Assembly: GCA_964386785.1 (NCBI GenBank)
Contig: CAYLUD010000007.1
Coordinates: 1 to 38,303, forward strand
Length of the DNA: 38,303 nt
From: SZAS-3 sp964386785
Lineage (GTDB): Bacteria > Chlamydiota > Chlamydiia > Chlamydiales > JAAKFR01
Direction of reading: 5' to 3'
Shown here: positions 8,776 through 16,845 of the stretch, in pieces
How the letters are laid out: each line of letters opens with the position of its first letter
Position numbering within the stretch: position 1 is the first letter of the stretch
Notes under the pieces: model-generated
The model's database searches: none
Seen by the model: the letters and a program-made list of their open reading frames with translations, nothing else
Told to the model about the DNA's origin: nothing
Translations under genes and position numbers: made by a program

Positions 8776-9567
8776 ATGACACCTTTTGTTTATCTTAATG
8801 GAGAACTAGTCCCCCAAGAAGACGCCAAAATTCCGCTGAATGATCGAGGTGCTCTGTATGGTGATGGGTTGGTAGCGACTGTTCGAGTGGAGAATGGCGA
8901 ACCTTATTTACTACAAGCTCATATCGATCGTCTCAGGGAGCAATGTGAAGCGCTGTCGATTCGTACGCCCATTCCTACCGAATCGGCTCTGCGTGAATTG
9001 ATTGCTGTAGGACCTACCCACCCAGTCCAAAGACTTCGTATTGTGGTGACAGGCGGCACTAGCTTCCCTTTTGACTTACGCCCAAGAACAGGCTCTTCCT
9101 ATGCATTCCTAGAACCTTACGACTACCCAACACCTACCTCCTTACGCATGGGCCTCTCTCAAACTCCATTAACGCTAGCCCATGCTCGTTATAAAACAAT
9201 GGCCAATTTCAATCGCTTCTGGGTATCTCATGAGGCCAAAGCTCGTGGCTTTGATGATGGGATTTCCGTAACCCCCGACCAATACATTCTAGAAGCCTCT
9301 TTTGGAAATCTATTTTGGATCCATGACAATCAACTCTACTACCCAGATCCATCCCTGCCTTATTACTTGGGAATCACTCTGACAAACCTATTAGAAAAAG
9401 TTTCGTTTCGATTACATGAAGTCATGTGGACTCTCAAAGATCTACCTGTAGGATCGTACTGTTATCGCACCAATACCATGGGTGGGGTCGTGCCGATTAG
9501 TCAGATAGAAACTTACCTCTTCCCCACTTGCCCTTGGAGCGAACATGGTACTCTAGTATCCCTGTAG
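8776..9567 (+). CDS. pabC: Aminodeoxychorismate lyase (class IV PLP enzyme)
   Basis: PabC splits aminodeoxychorismate into p-aminobenzoate and pyruvate, completing the step begun by PabB. The 263-residue protein has the class IV aminotransferase/lyase layout. VYLNGELVPQEDAKIPLNDR is followed by GALYGDGLVATVRVENG at the N-terminus. HARYKTMANFNRFW has Lys140 as the likely PLP-binding residue, and LEASFGNLFWI has Glu173, which contacts the cofactor nitrogen. The length is close to E. coli PabC (269). A D-amino acid or branched-chain aminotransferase is a possible alternative, but the pabB gene nearby on the same strand favours PabC. No good Shine-Dalgarno is seen. It ends 5 nt from the end of the convergent next gene. 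Confidence 0.85.
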   Translation: MTPFVYLNGELVPQEDAKIPLNDRGALYGDGLVATVRVENGEPYLLQAHIDRLREQCEALSIRTPIPTESALRELIAVGPTHPVQRLRIVVTGGTSFPFDLRPRTGSSYAFLEPYDYPTPTSLRMGLSQTPLTLAHARYKTMANFNRFWVSHEAKARGFDDGISVTPDQYILEASFGNLFWIHDNQLYYPDPSLPYYLGITLTNLLEKVSFRLHEVMWTLKDLPVGSYCYRTNTMGGVVPISQIETYLFPTCPWSEHGTLVSL

Positions 9568-9572
9568 GTTGC

Positions 9573-11423
9573 TTAGTCTTTAGAGAGAGTGTGGGCTGGT
9601 TGACGAGACCACCCAGAAGCAGTCCCCTCCCAACGCTCTCCTTGAGGAACATGGATATCTATAGCCCCGGATAGCACGATACCTTCTACAATCAACTCCG
9701 CACCTGCAGCTACCCAAATATCACATGTTTCTCCCCATTGCGGATCTCCCGCATAAGGAATGGGTCCTTGGGTGCCCGTATTCCGAATTGTGACCCCTGC
9801 AATAGAGCATCGCCCACCGCCACGAATACGACATCGCCCTGCTAGAACCACCTCTTTCCAGGAAAGATCCACAATGTCTAGGATCAATTTCGCCCCTTGT
9901 TCCCAACACCCCCCATGAATCTTTCTACGAATGATCGAATATAGAGGGCCCAATCGTGGATGATAGTGGAATAAGAAAGAAGGGCCTGATTGAATAAACT
10001 CTGGTATTGTTGGCAAGCTGGGCAACTGGACGCCACAAGAACGCAAGAGAACCTCTTGGTTACAAAGCTGTTGATACCAAGCTCCCTCTGGGGTTTCACT
10101 CAATGTGTCCTGGAATTTTTTTTTTGTGGGCGCGATGGTTTTGCTCCGAGCCTGATAGGCTACAAATGTGGGCACATCCTCAGGCCGACCAGCAAGCAAC
10201 CCGTTACTAATCGACTGCATCATGCTTTCCAACCGTCCGATACGCACCTGCTGACCTCGGCACGTCACTGACTGTTTCATATTCAGCACAGTCCCTCCTT
10301 CCCATCCTGAAGCTACAAGTTTGCGTAAGGTAGCCATGCGGATGTACAGTAAATTGGTATTCGCAGTCAACGAAGCAAGGATATGGGGATCCATCTCATG
10401 GTATTCTGTATACTCAATATTCCTAATACTGTACCCATCCTTACTCTGAGTCAGCGCCAGAACCCCTTCGGATACAAGAGGATCTCTTGGGCATGAGAGA
10501 TAGCCAAAATCCTTGTTTTTCCACACTCCAAGACCTAGAAGGGAAAGGAGCCCATGATCCAAACCTCCCATGGGATTATTAATTTGTCGAATGAATAAAG
10601 AAGTCACCCCTAAATCTGTGAACCAATCAAGGATGCCCTGTTGCTCAGCACAACGCCAAATGGCGCCATGACCCCCGGGTTGAAACAAGTAACGGCCTTC
10701 TGGATCTGTCGCCCATTTTCCAGTTTCAGTCAATACGGGCACGGATGGTTGTCTAAAACATCGAATCGAATGAGGAGGGCGTCCCCAAGCGTGACAGACT
10801 GCAATATGATGGAGTATTTCTGTTTCATTTTCTTCTGAAGTCATCAACGCTAGGGGTATTGTCACAGAGGAACCTGTCCGTTGCTGATACAGTGCTTCCC
10901 AACCTTCAATATCTTCAATCAAGCCATGAAGTAATGAGCGTCCATCGAATGGCAACAGCGCAGCAGGCAGGCATCGCCCTTCGGAGTCTTTCCATTCTAA
11001 ACGAGAAGCTAATCCCCCAACAGGGAACATCAGTCCAAGGGATGGCAGCGACTCGATCCCGTACTCAATAGCAGGAAGTAATGGTGGGGCATCGACTGCC
11101 CATAGGGGGGGCTGAGCTAGCGCTACAGGCAGAGACGCGGGACGAAGTAGGTGCTGCAAAAACTGCACATAGTAACCCAAAAGCCCACCGATAGAAGCAT
11201 AAAACAATTCAATTTCGAGAAGTCGAGCTTGATCCAAATGGGTCCATGCACCATCGACGCCCATCAGATTCAAGACAGCAACCAATGGGTCTTGCGAAGG
11301 AGAAATGCCTAATAGAAGACACCGTGACTGTGCATCTGTTGTAGCAATCCAATCAGGCACAATGCGTTCCAGATAGAGAAGAACCTCAGATAAAGGGGCG
11401 TGATATAAGGAGGATAACGTCAT
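9573..11423 (-). CDS. UDP-sugar pyrophosphorylase-like nucleotidyltransferase
   Basis: This 616-residue protein resembles the eukaryotic-type UDPGP family (UDP-glucose/UDP-GlcNAc pyrophosphorylases), which join a sugar-1-phosphate to UTP. PVGGLASRL at residues 134-142 replaces the usual GGLGTRLG nucleotide loop. QPGGHGAIW at 248-256 matches the family P-G-G-H-G segment, and IRQINNPMGG resembles the uridine-binding NxDN region. The C-terminal 120 residues are Gly-rich with short beta repeats (GGGRCSIAGVTI, AAGAELIVEG), as in the left-handed beta-helix tail. C. trachomatis has a comparable protein, CT715 by memory. The sugar substrate is not certain. It is transcribed divergently from the SWIB gene. 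Confidence 0.8.
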   Translation of the reverse strand: MTLSSLYHAPLSEVLLYLERIVPDWIATTDAQSRCLLLGISPSQDPLVAVLNLMGVDGAWTHLDQARLLEIELFYASIGGLLGYYVQFLQHLLRPASLPVALAQPPLWAVDAPPLLPAIEYGIESLPSLGLMFPVGGLASRLEWKDSEGRCLPAALLPFDGRSLLHGLIEDIEGWEALYQQRTGSSVTIPLALMTSEENETEILHHIAVCHAWGRPPHSIRCFRQPSVPVLTETGKWATDPEGRYLFQPGGHGAIWRCAEQQGILDWFTDLGVTSLFIRQINNPMGGLDHGLLSLLGLGVWKNKDFGYLSCPRDPLVSEGVLALTQSKDGYSIRNIEYTEYHEMDPHILASLTANTNLLYIRMATLRKLVASGWEGGTVLNMKQSVTCRGQQVRIGRLESMMQSISNGLLAGRPEDVPTFVAYQARSKTIAPTKKKFQDTLSETPEGAWYQQLCNQEVLLRSCGVQLPSLPTIPEFIQSGPSFLFHYHPRLGPLYSIIRRKIHGGCWEQGAKLILDIVDLSWKEVVLAGRCRIRGGGRCSIAGVTIRNTGTQGPIPYAGDPQWGETCDIWVAAGAELIVEGIVLSGAIDIHVPQGERWEGTASGWSRQPAHTLSKD

Positions 11424-11511
11424 GAGTGAATCGTCAGGTGCAAGCTTCCCAAACGAAAAGTTTAGCCTAAGCCATCCGTTCAGTAAATCATTTTCCTAGT
11501 CTTTTTCCTCT

Positions 11512-11554
11512 AGCTCGATTTTTGATTGAGCTTTTTTCTTAATCTCGCTATCTA
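11512..11554 (+). promoter_or_regulatory. Candidate promoter (or attenuator) before the SWIB gene
   Basis: TTGAGC (11526-11531), 17 nt, then TATCTA (11549-11554) fits a sigma-70-type promoter ending 34 nt before the SWIB ATG. The same bases overlap a hairpin, AGCTCGAT (11512-11519) with ATTGAGCT (11525-11532), followed by a T-rich run that looks like a terminator. Both readings are possible; the promoter reading seems simpler because no gene runs into it from the left. Confidence 0.4.
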
Positions 11555-11588
11555 GGGGGGAGTTCCTGCAAAAATTTAGGAGAAGAGC

Positions 11589-11858
11589 ATGGCAACAACT
11601 GCAAACAAAAAGAAGCAAAGTGCATTTATGGCCCCGGTCAATGTCACTGCAGATCTAGCTGCCGTAGTCGGTGCTGGTCCGATGCCTCGTACTGAGATCA
11701 TCAAAAAATTATGGGTTTATATTAAAAAAAATAACCTTCAAGACAAACAAAATAAACGACAGATCAATCCTGATGAGAAGCTAGCTAAGGTCTTTGGCTC
11801 TCGATCTCCGATTGATATGTTTCAGATGACAAAACTCGTTTCGAAACATATTGTATAA
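11589..11858 (+). CDS. SWIB/MDM2-domain protein
   Basis: This 89-residue protein is almost entirely one SWIB domain, a fold typical of eukaryotic chromatin remodellers and shared by chlamydiae. Residues about 13-88 contain FMAPVNVTADLAAVVGAG, PMPRTEIIKKLWVYIKKNNL, QDKQNKRQINPDEKLAKVFG and FQMTKLVSKHI, the hallmark conserved segments. The Lys-rich N-terminus could contact DNA. AGGAGA at 11579-11584 gives a good ribosome site. In C. trachomatis the orthologue (CT460) sits between prfB and the YaeI-type gene; here about 10 kb of other genes lie between prfB and it. A role in developmental nucleoid or transcription changes is plausible but not shown by the sequence. Confidence 0.95.
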   Translation: MATTANKKKQSAFMAPVNVTADLAAVVGAGPMPRTEIIKKLWVYIKKNNLQDKQNKRQINPDEKLAKVFGSRSPIDMFQMTKLVSKHIV

Positions 11859-11865
11859 TTTCTTT

Positions 11866-11899
11866 AGGGCACTTTAGATTTTCTAAGGTGCCCTTTCTT
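11866..11899 (+). terminator. Rho-independent terminator after the SWIB gene
   Basis: A 13-bp stem, AGGGCACTTTAGA paired with TCTAAGGTGCCCT (one G-U), has a tiny loop and is followed by TTCTT. It begins 7 nt after the stop and closes the SWIB transcript. Confidence 0.85.
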
Positions 11900-11937
11900 G
11901 TATAGACCAACGATTCAACGATTCCTTGCTATCAAAC

Positions 11938-11966
11938 TTGCAAAATAGACTTGGGATCGCTACGAT
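11938..11966 (+). promoter_or_regulatory. Promoter of the aldolase gene
   Basis: TTGCAA, a 17-nt spacer and TACGAT form a sigma-70-type promoter. Transcription would begin near 11973, which rules out the TTG start at 11951 and supports ATG 11993. Confidence 0.6.
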
Positions 11967-11992
11967 CAGTCGTGACCTATAAGGAACCTTTT

Positions 11993-13054
11993 ATGGCTGT
12001 TGAAGATCTAACACAACTCCATCATTTACTTGGAGATGAGACAGAATCCCTACTGACACACCGCTGTAAGGTACCGTTGCAGCTTCTTCATCAACCCGGC
12101 CCCGATTGGATCGATCGTATCTTTGGGCCGAGTGACCGAAACCTACGAGTGTTACGAAATTTGCAGACATTGTTTGGGCATGGCAGGCTGGCTCACACGG
12201 GATACCTATCCATCTTACCTGTAGACCAAGGTGTAGAACATGCAGCAGGAGCCTCTTTTGCAGCCAATCCGATCTATTTTGATCCTGAACATATCGTCCA
12301 ATTAGCCTTAGAAGCCGGCTGTAGTGCTGTGGCTTCTACTTATGGAGTGCTCAGTTTTGTTGCCCGTCGTTATGCACATAAAATTCCTTTTATTTTGAAG
12401 TACAATCACAATGAACTACTCTCCTACCCCAATACATTCGATCAAACTCCTTTTTCCACGATTCGCCAAGCCTATGATTTAGGAGCAGTAGCGGTCGGAG
12501 CTACCATCTACTTTGGTTCTCCAGAAGCAAAAAAAGAAATTCGGGAAGTCAGCCAAGCCTTTGCGGAAGCACACGAGCTAGGGATGGCTACCATTCTATG
12601 GTGTTACTTGCGCAATCCTGCATTTACAACTAGCTCTGATGACTACCATAATGCAGCCGATCTTACAGGGCAGGCCGACCATTTGGGCGCGACACTAGGG
12701 GCGGATATCGTAAAACAAAAACTACCCATTACGAATAGGGGATTTACGAATCTGAAATTCGGAAAGAGCGATCCTCGTGTCTATTCCACACTTTCTTCTG
12801 ACCACCCGATCGACCTATGCCGTTATCAAGTCCTGAATGCATATTCTGGACGAGCTGGCACGATCAACTCTGGGGGTCCTTCTTCAGAACATGACCTACG
12901 AGATGCTGTACGCACAGCAATTATCAATAAACGTGCAGGTGGCATGGGTCTCATTTTAGGAAGAAAAGCCTTCCAAAAACCATTACAAGATGGAATATCC
13001 CTTATAAGGGCTGTACAGGACATTTACCTAAATCCACACATCTCCCTTGCATAA
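11993..13054 (+). CDS. fbaB: Class I fructose-bisphosphate aldolase (DhnA type)
   Basis: This 353-residue enzyme belongs to the DhnA/FbaB class I aldolases, which cleave fructose-1,6-bisphosphate in glycolysis through a Schiff-base lysine. Family segments include ILPVDQGVEHAAGASFAANP, SAVASTYGVL, IPFILKYNHNELLSYP, YDLGAVAVGATIYFGSPEA and the long tail NSGGPSSEHDLRDAV, VRTAIINKRAGGMGLILGRK. Start 11993 has AAGGA at 11981 and lies behind the promoter. C. trachomatis carries a similar protein, dhnA (CT215 by memory), elsewhere in its genome, so its place here beside the SWIB gene is a rearrangement. Only 6 nt separate it from the phosphoesterase gene, so the two are probably co-transcribed. Confidence 0.93.
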   Translation: MAVEDLTQLHHLLGDETESLLTHRCKVPLQLLHQPGPDWIDRIFGPSDRNLRVLRNLQTLFGHGRLAHTGYLSILPVDQGVEHAAGASFAANPIYFDPEHIVQLALEAGCSAVASTYGVLSFVARRYAHKIPFILKYNHNELLSYPNTFDQTPFSTIRQAYDLGAVAVGATIYFGSPEAKKEIREVSQAFAEAHELGMATILWCYLRNPAFTTSSDDYHNAADLTGQADHLGATLGADIVKQKLPITNRGFTNLKFGKSDPRVYSTLSSDHPIDLCRYQVLNAYSGRAGTINSGGPSSEHDLRDAVRTAIINKRAGGMGLILGRKAFQKPLQDGISLIRAVQDIYLNPHISLA

Positions 13055-13060
13055 TGCAGT

Positions 13061-14005
13061 ATGTCTCGACTATTTGACACCATCGCTGCGCTCTCCTTAG
13101 TAGGAATATGGCCTCGATTTATCGAGCCCTATCGACTCAGGACAACCACCCTTTCCTGGACGCTCCCCCCCCAATGGGCGCACTTACGAGGACTCTCGGT
13201 GGTGCATCTGAGTGATCTGCATTTTCATCCACAGATCTCCTTGTCCTTTCTTGATCGTATTATCAAGAAAGTCCAAGCGTGTTCCCCCGATCTAGTGCTA
13301 TTTTCTGGAGATTTTCTCTGTTATAGTCGACTCAATATGGAAGACCTTTTGGCCTCGTTTCTCAATCGTTTCGATGCTCCTTTAGGTTGCTACGCTGTAT
13401 TGGGCAACCATGATTACGCCACGTACGTTTCCTGTAGTACAGAGGGTGTATTTTCTGCTCTTCCTCCGAAACCGATTTCGATGGCTGTACGGGATACTTG
13501 CTATAGCCTATTCTCTACCCCGTCCAAAGGTCCTTGTCGCTGGTCTTCCGAAGTACACACCATCCCACACCACCCGAAATTGCTATCCTTATTGCGCAGC
13601 ACCCCATTTCGTATATTAGACAATCGTACCATCACCCTATCAATTGGTCTCAATATTACCGGTTTAGGAGAGTGGTCTTTAGGACGATGCAAGCCTAAAG
13701 AAGCCTTTGCTGCTTACGACCGAAGCTCTCCAGGCATCGTTCTTGTACATCATCCCGATGCGATTCCCTCTCTGCTCACCTATCCGGGCGAGTGGATTGT
13801 AGCAGGTCATACTCACGGCGAACAAATTCATTTCCCTTTCTGGCCTACGCTATCGAAACAATTAACACGATTAGAACACCCATCCTTATCACGAGGGCAT
13901 CACCTACGCAACAACAAGCAGCTGTATATCAACCGCGGCTTGGGGTCCCCGAAACCATTCCGGTTCTGTTCTCCTCCAGAGCTCCTGTGGATCCGCGCGA
14001 CGTAA
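13061..14005 (+). CDS. YaeI-type metallophosphoesterase
   Basis: This 314-residue protein has all motifs of a calcineurin-like metallophosphoesterase: SDLHFHP at 51-57, SGDFL near 82, LGNHDYA around 114-120 and GHTHGEQ at 249-255. These supply Asp, His and Asn metal ligands. The N-terminal hydrophobic stretch can act as a membrane anchor, as in YaeI. C. trachomatis CT461 is annotated as YaeI and follows the SWIB gene, matching this order. CT461 has been linked in the literature to lipid A biosynthesis as LpxG, which hydrolyses UDP-2,3-diacylglucosamine; that role is possible here, and the family supports it, but the sequence alone does not prove it. The last 77 nt overlap a possible minus-strand lipoprotein frame. 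Confidence 0.88.
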   Translation: MSRLFDTIAALSLVGIWPRFIEPYRLRTTTLSWTLPPQWAHLRGLSVVHLSDLHFHPQISLSFLDRIIKKVQACSPDLVLFSGDFLCYSRLNMEDLLASFLNRFDAPLGCYAVLGNHDYATYVSCSTEGVFSALPPKPISMAVRDTCYSLFSTPSKGPCRWSSEVHTIPHHPKLLSLLRSTPFRILDNRTITLSIGLNITGLGEWSLGRCKPKEAFAAYDRSSPGIVLVHHPDAIPSLLTYPGEWIVAGHTHGEQIHFPFWPTLSKQLTRLEHPSLSRGHHLRNNKQLYINRGLGSPKPFRFCSPPELLWIRAT

Positions 14006-14180
14006 GAGGCTGAGCATCCCACGGATATGAGGCAGGGGGGATATATTGGGGAGCAGGGGGAATTAAAAAGACTTCTGCCTGCTTACGATAGATCGCTTCC
14101 CGTTTATGAAAGGGGCGTGATTGGTGGCGACAGCCTACTAGAAAAATTAGGAATACCATACAATGCAGCCCATGCCACAA
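13929..14180 (-). CDS. Possible small lipoprotein
   Basis: A minus-strand frame encodes a hydrophobic segment ending in a good lipobox, MVFLIFLVGC, then a basic stretch (RHQSRPFHKREAIYRKQ) and a Pro-rich tail (PPAPQYIPPASYPWDAQP). This is the style of small chlamydial lipoproteins, and the frame fills the otherwise empty 157 nt between the phosphoesterase and HAD genes. The start is unclear: ATG 14159 leaves almost no n-region, TTG 14180 gives 17 residues before the Cys, and an upstream ATG at 14237 adds Lys-rich residues but overlaps the HAD gene. The 3' end overlaps the phosphoesterase by 77 nt. Tentative. Confidence 0.38.
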   Translation of the reverse strand: MWHGLHCMVFLIFLVGCRHQSRPFHKREAIYRKQAEVFLIPPAPQYIPPASYPWDAQPLTSRGSTGALEENRTGMVSGTPSRG

Positions 14181-14858
14181 TTTGATCTTTACTTGTTTGA
14201 TTTTGACGGGGTACTGGTCGATACGGAGGAACTCCATTTTCTAGCCTATCAACGTATGCTGGAACAGCGCGGTTTTCAGTTGCGTTGGGACTTTGAGGAA
14301 TATTCCAAAATTGCTCTTTTTAAATCAATGGGGCTGCGTGAAAAGATGTATCAGGATCTACCTGACCTCTATCACCAAGAGCCTGTTTGGGAAGTTCTGT
14401 ATGCAGAAAAAAAGGCTCACTACCTCGATATACTCTCTACCGTACCTGTGCGACTGATGGCTGGTGTGGAAGAATTGCTACAGAAACTAGCATGCAGTCA
14501 GACACGTCGCTGTGTGGTGACCCATTCCCCTCGTATTCAAATAGAGCGCATCTGTGAGCGACAACCTATTCTCCAAACGATCCCTCACTGGATTACAAGA
14601 GAATGTTATGAAAAGCCCAAACCAGATTCTGAATGTTACCGGCATGCGATCCAGCTATATAGTCAACCAGGCGATCGTATTGTAGGATTTGAGGACTCCC
14701 CTCGAGGCATGAGAGCCCTAGCGGGCACGGAAGCAACTCCATTCCTCATTACATCATTTCTAACCCCGTCACAGATCGCCGAGCTGGCTAGTCAAGTGAA
14801 TCAACGGTTCATTCATTTCCCCAGTTTCATAGAATACTGCCATCAGACAGAGACCTGA
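14163..14858 (+). CDS. HAD-superfamily phosphatase (Gph/beta-PGM-like)
   Basis: This 231-residue protein is a subfamily I HAD hydrolase. DFDGVLVDTE (residues 13-22) supplies the nucleophile and acid Asp, VVTHSPR is motif II, EKPKPDSECY carries the motif III Lys, and VGFEDSPRGMRA holds the motif IV acidic pair. A helical cap lies between motifs I and II. Such enzymes dephosphorylate small sugar phosphates such as phosphoglycolate. C. trachomatis CT464 is annotated as a phosphoglycolate phosphatase and neighbours TruA and IspD, as here. ATG 14172 is an alternative start. The 3' end overlaps the convergent truA by 90 nt. Confidence 0.85.
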   Translation: MQPMPQFDLYLFDFDGVLVDTEELHFLAYQRMLEQRGFQLRWDFEEYSKIALFKSMGLREKMYQDLPDLYHQEPVWEVLYAEKKAHYLDILSTVPVRLMAGVEELLQKLACSQTRRCVVTHSPRIQIERICERQPILQTIPHWITRECYEKPKPDSECYRHAIQLYSQPGDRIVGFEDSPRGMRALAGTEATPFLITSFLTPSQIAELASQVNQRFIHFPSFIEYCHQTET

Positions 14859-15560
14859 AGCAGGAGCGGCGGCTCCTACACACCGGCGATCTCGCTTTTC
14901 GAATATATCAGGAATCTCTTCTACGTGCCGTATGCCACGACCGACTTCTAATAAGAAGCCAACGAGGTTACGGACCATTTTATACAGAAAACCATCTCCT
15001 TCAAAGTCTAGATAAAAACCACCAGGAGCTGGGGATCTTCGAATCGAGTATAGCGTTCTTACTCGATGTGGAAGTACTGTTCCAATATTAGCAAATGAAG
15101 TGAAGTCATGTTTACCCTCTAGTATACGAGCAGCACGATCCAGGTTATCCATAGACAAGGGTGTAGTGATGTGGGTCACGAAATGGCGCACGAAGGGAGA
15201 TAGGCAAGTCTCTTGCCAAAGACGATACCGGTACCATTTTTTGATTGCACCTTGCTGTGCATGGAAAGAGTCAGGGACTTCTTGGATGGTCATCACGCGA
15301 ATATCAGGCGGAAGAAGGGACGATAACGCATAGAGTATTTTTCTATTTTCGATTACCTGATCGCAGTCAAAGTGAGCCACTTGTCCTGCTGCATGTACTC
15401 CTGCATCTGTACGACCAGCTCCTACGATACGTATGGGAGACTGTAGAATCCGATGTAGTGCCTTCTCTACGGAGCCTTGCACCGAACATGCATGGGGCTG
15501 CACCTGCCACCCAGAATAGGCTGTACCTTCGTACGCAAGGACCATCTTATATCGTGGCAC
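14769..15560 (-). CDS. truA: tRNA pseudouridine synthase A
   Basis: TruA makes pseudouridine at positions 38-40 of tRNA anticodon stems. The 263-residue protein shows the family N-terminus LAYEGTAYSGWQVQPH and the catalytic loop GAGRTDAGVHAAGQ, with the nucleophile at Asp52. YRYRLW, HDFTSFA and GDGFLYKMVRNLVGFLLEVG follow, all conserved. It begins 14 nt inside the end of ispD, so the two form a coupled unit. Its C-terminal tail (about 30 residues beyond the core) is encoded opposite the end of the HAD gene. Confidence 0.96.
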   Translation of the reverse strand: MPRYKMVLAYEGTAYSGWQVQPHACSVQGSVEKALHRILQSPIRIVGAGRTDAGVHAAGQVAHFDCDQVIENRKILYALSSLLPPDIRVMTIQEVPDSFHAQQGAIKKWYRYRLWQETCLSPFVRHFVTHITTPLSMDNLDRAARILEGKHDFTSFANIGTVLPHRVRTLYSIRRSPAPGGFYLDFEGDGFLYKMVRNLVGFLLEVGRGIRHVEEIPDIFEKRDRRCVGAAAPASGLCLMAVFYETGEMNEPLIHLTSQLGDL

Positions 15561-16212
15561 AAGACACCTCTATCGATTGACTCAAAGCACAAGCCATTTC
15601 ATAATCGGCGGGGGTGGTAATCTTAAAATTTTTAGGAGACCCCATCACCAGTCGCACAGGTTTTCCGATTGCCTCTACCAAGGCTAAGTCATCTGTGCAG
15701 TGCTCCGCATCGACCTGATCAAATGCCATCTGGGCCCATGCTGTAGCAATGACTTGTGGGGTCTGCATCTCCCACAATCCTTCACGATCGACCCAATGAA
15801 TTTCCGTACTATCGACACGCCGAACAGTACCCCGCACAGGTATAGCAAAGCTTGCGGCCCCTCCTTCCTGAGCCTCTTGAAATAGGAGATCCAAGCGATC
15901 TACCGGAATAAAAGGGCGTGCGGCATCGTGAATACACACCCATGGCGAGGTGGCCATCTGAAGCCCGTGATATACCGAAATGGCCCTTTCTGCTCCTGGG
16001 GGAGCAAAGCGCACAGGATAGTGTTCTATACATGTTTGATATTCTGGAGAGCAGACCACGATTACTTCGCTGATGAGAGGATGGTCTAATAAAGGGCGTA
16101 GGCTCCATTCAATAACACGTATAGAACCCAAGGATAAAAAAGGTTTTGCTACCCCCCCTCCCATTCTAGAAGAAGCCCCCCCAGCCACGAGAATTGCACT
16201 CATTTTTTCCAT
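15547..16212 (-). CDS. ispD: 2-C-methyl-D-erythritol 4-phosphate cytidylyltransferase
   Basis: IspD couples methylerythritol 4-phosphate to CTP in the MEP isoprenoid pathway. With start 16212 it has 221 residues, close to the family norm. ILVAGGASSRMGGGVAKPF contains the nucleotide loop with Arg16 and Lys23. VCIHDAARPFI is the conserved H-D-A-A-R-P segment, and the end has CTDDLALVEAIGKPVRLVMG and NFKITTPADYEMA, both typical. ATG 16212 has GGAG 9 nt upstream; ATG 16203 is the alternative. It is followed by truA with a 14-nt overlap. In C. trachomatis the orthologue is CT462, also next to truA. Confidence 0.95.
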   Translation of the reverse strand: MEKMSAILVAGGASSRMGGGVAKPFLSLGSIRVIEWSLRPLLDHPLISEVIVVCSPEYQTCIEHYPVRFAPPGAERAISVYHGLQMATSPWVCIHDAARPFIPVDRLDLLFQEAQEGGAASFAIPVRGTVRRVDSTEIHWVDREGLWEMQTPQVIATAWAQMAFDQVDAEHCTDDLALVEAIGKPVRLVMGSPKNFKITTPADYEMACALSQSIEVSCATI

Positions 16213-16250
16213 AGGATTTTGCTCCAAAAGCACGGATACAGAAGAACTAT

Positions 16251-16278
16251 GCTATAAGCAATCTAAGATTGCTCGCAA
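16251..16278 (-). promoter_or_regulatory. Candidate ispD promoter with palindromic spacer
   Basis: On the minus strand TTGCGA (16278-16273), a 16-nt spacer and TATAGC (16256-16251) form a weak sigma-70-like promoter about 40 nt before the ispD ATG. The spacer is filled by a perfect 17-nt palindrome, AGCAATCT-A-AGATTGCT (16257-16273), placed as an operator would be. Both the promoter and the operator role are inference. Confidence 0.4.
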
Positions 16279-16365
16279 CAAAGACTGCATACAGAACAAA
16301 AAAAATTGCTTTTTATTAATAAAACAAAGAAACTGTTTAGAAAAATGAAATAGGCTGTAATTTTT

Positions 16366-16845
16366 ATGGCAAGCGCTATACCCGGAGACTTTTCCCCACC
16401 CATAGACCTTCCCCCACCCATAGACCTTCCCCCAACCAGAGACCTTCCCCCAACCTATTACGAGTCTCAAGAGCAGTCTCAAAGGCAGATTAGGGCTTCA
16501 AGAGAGAGAACCACATTCGGCAACTGTAATCACTTTATTTTACGGTTGTTAGTGGCCTCCATTCTGGCAGGACTCAGTGCCTATTTGGGTTATGTATCGT
16601 TCACCTATGGACTATCCTACCTGCATCGTTCTCCATCTTTAGGACGTTTTTTAATATATATGGGAGGAGCGTTCGGATTGAGCGGGCTGGCCCAATTGAC
16701 ATGGGCTCTCTATAAGGGGAATCAACCATTCTCCACAGAAGAAGCAGCCCTACAAGCAGCTTTTCTTGTGTCTACACCTATTACTGCCGTAGCAATCCCT
16801 TTTGCTGCATTCGTGGGCATTGTTGTCTGCACTACTCCTCGTTAA
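16366..16845 (+). CDS. Small Inc-like membrane protein with Pro-rich repeats
   Basis: This 159-residue protein has no homologue that I recognise. Residues 9-32 are four Pro-rich hexapeptides (SPPIDL, PPPIDL, PPTRDL, PPTYYE). After a charged stretch there are two hydrophobic segments around 60-80 and 92-112, then a further hydrophobic region at about 128-155. The first segment, LLVASILAGLSAYLG, and the following LHRS resemble the N-terminal membrane regions of the two large Inc-like proteins in this window. No Shine-Dalgarno is present; TGTAAT lies 4 nt before the ATG. It is divergent from ispD. An inclusion-membrane location is inference from topology. Confidence 0.75.
   Translation: MASAIPGDFSPPIDLPPPIDLPPTRDLPPTYYESQEQSQRQIRASRERTTFGNCNHFILRLLVASILAGLSAYLGYVSFTYGLSYLHRSPSLGRFLIYMGGAFGLSGLAQLTWALYKGNQPFSTEEAALQAAFLVSTPITAVAIPFAAFVGIVVCTTPR
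16391..16454 (+). repeat. 18-bp tandem repeat (Pro-rich hexapeptides)
   Basis: The unit TTCCCCCACCCATAGACC and close variants recur with an 18-bp period, about 3.5 copies, at the 5' end of the small Inc-like gene. The opposite strand is also open across it and encodes WGKV-type repeats, which I take as a shadow. Confidence 0.85.

Noticed and set aside
11951..13054. Aldolase start at TTG 11951
   Set aside because: This start lies inside the candidate promoter, while ATG 11993 has a good ribosome site and gives the usual family length.
16252..16482. Minus-strand frame with WGKVYG repeats
   Set aside because: It is the reverse reading of the Pro-rich 18-bp repeat in the small Inc-like gene and has no ribosome site or continuation.
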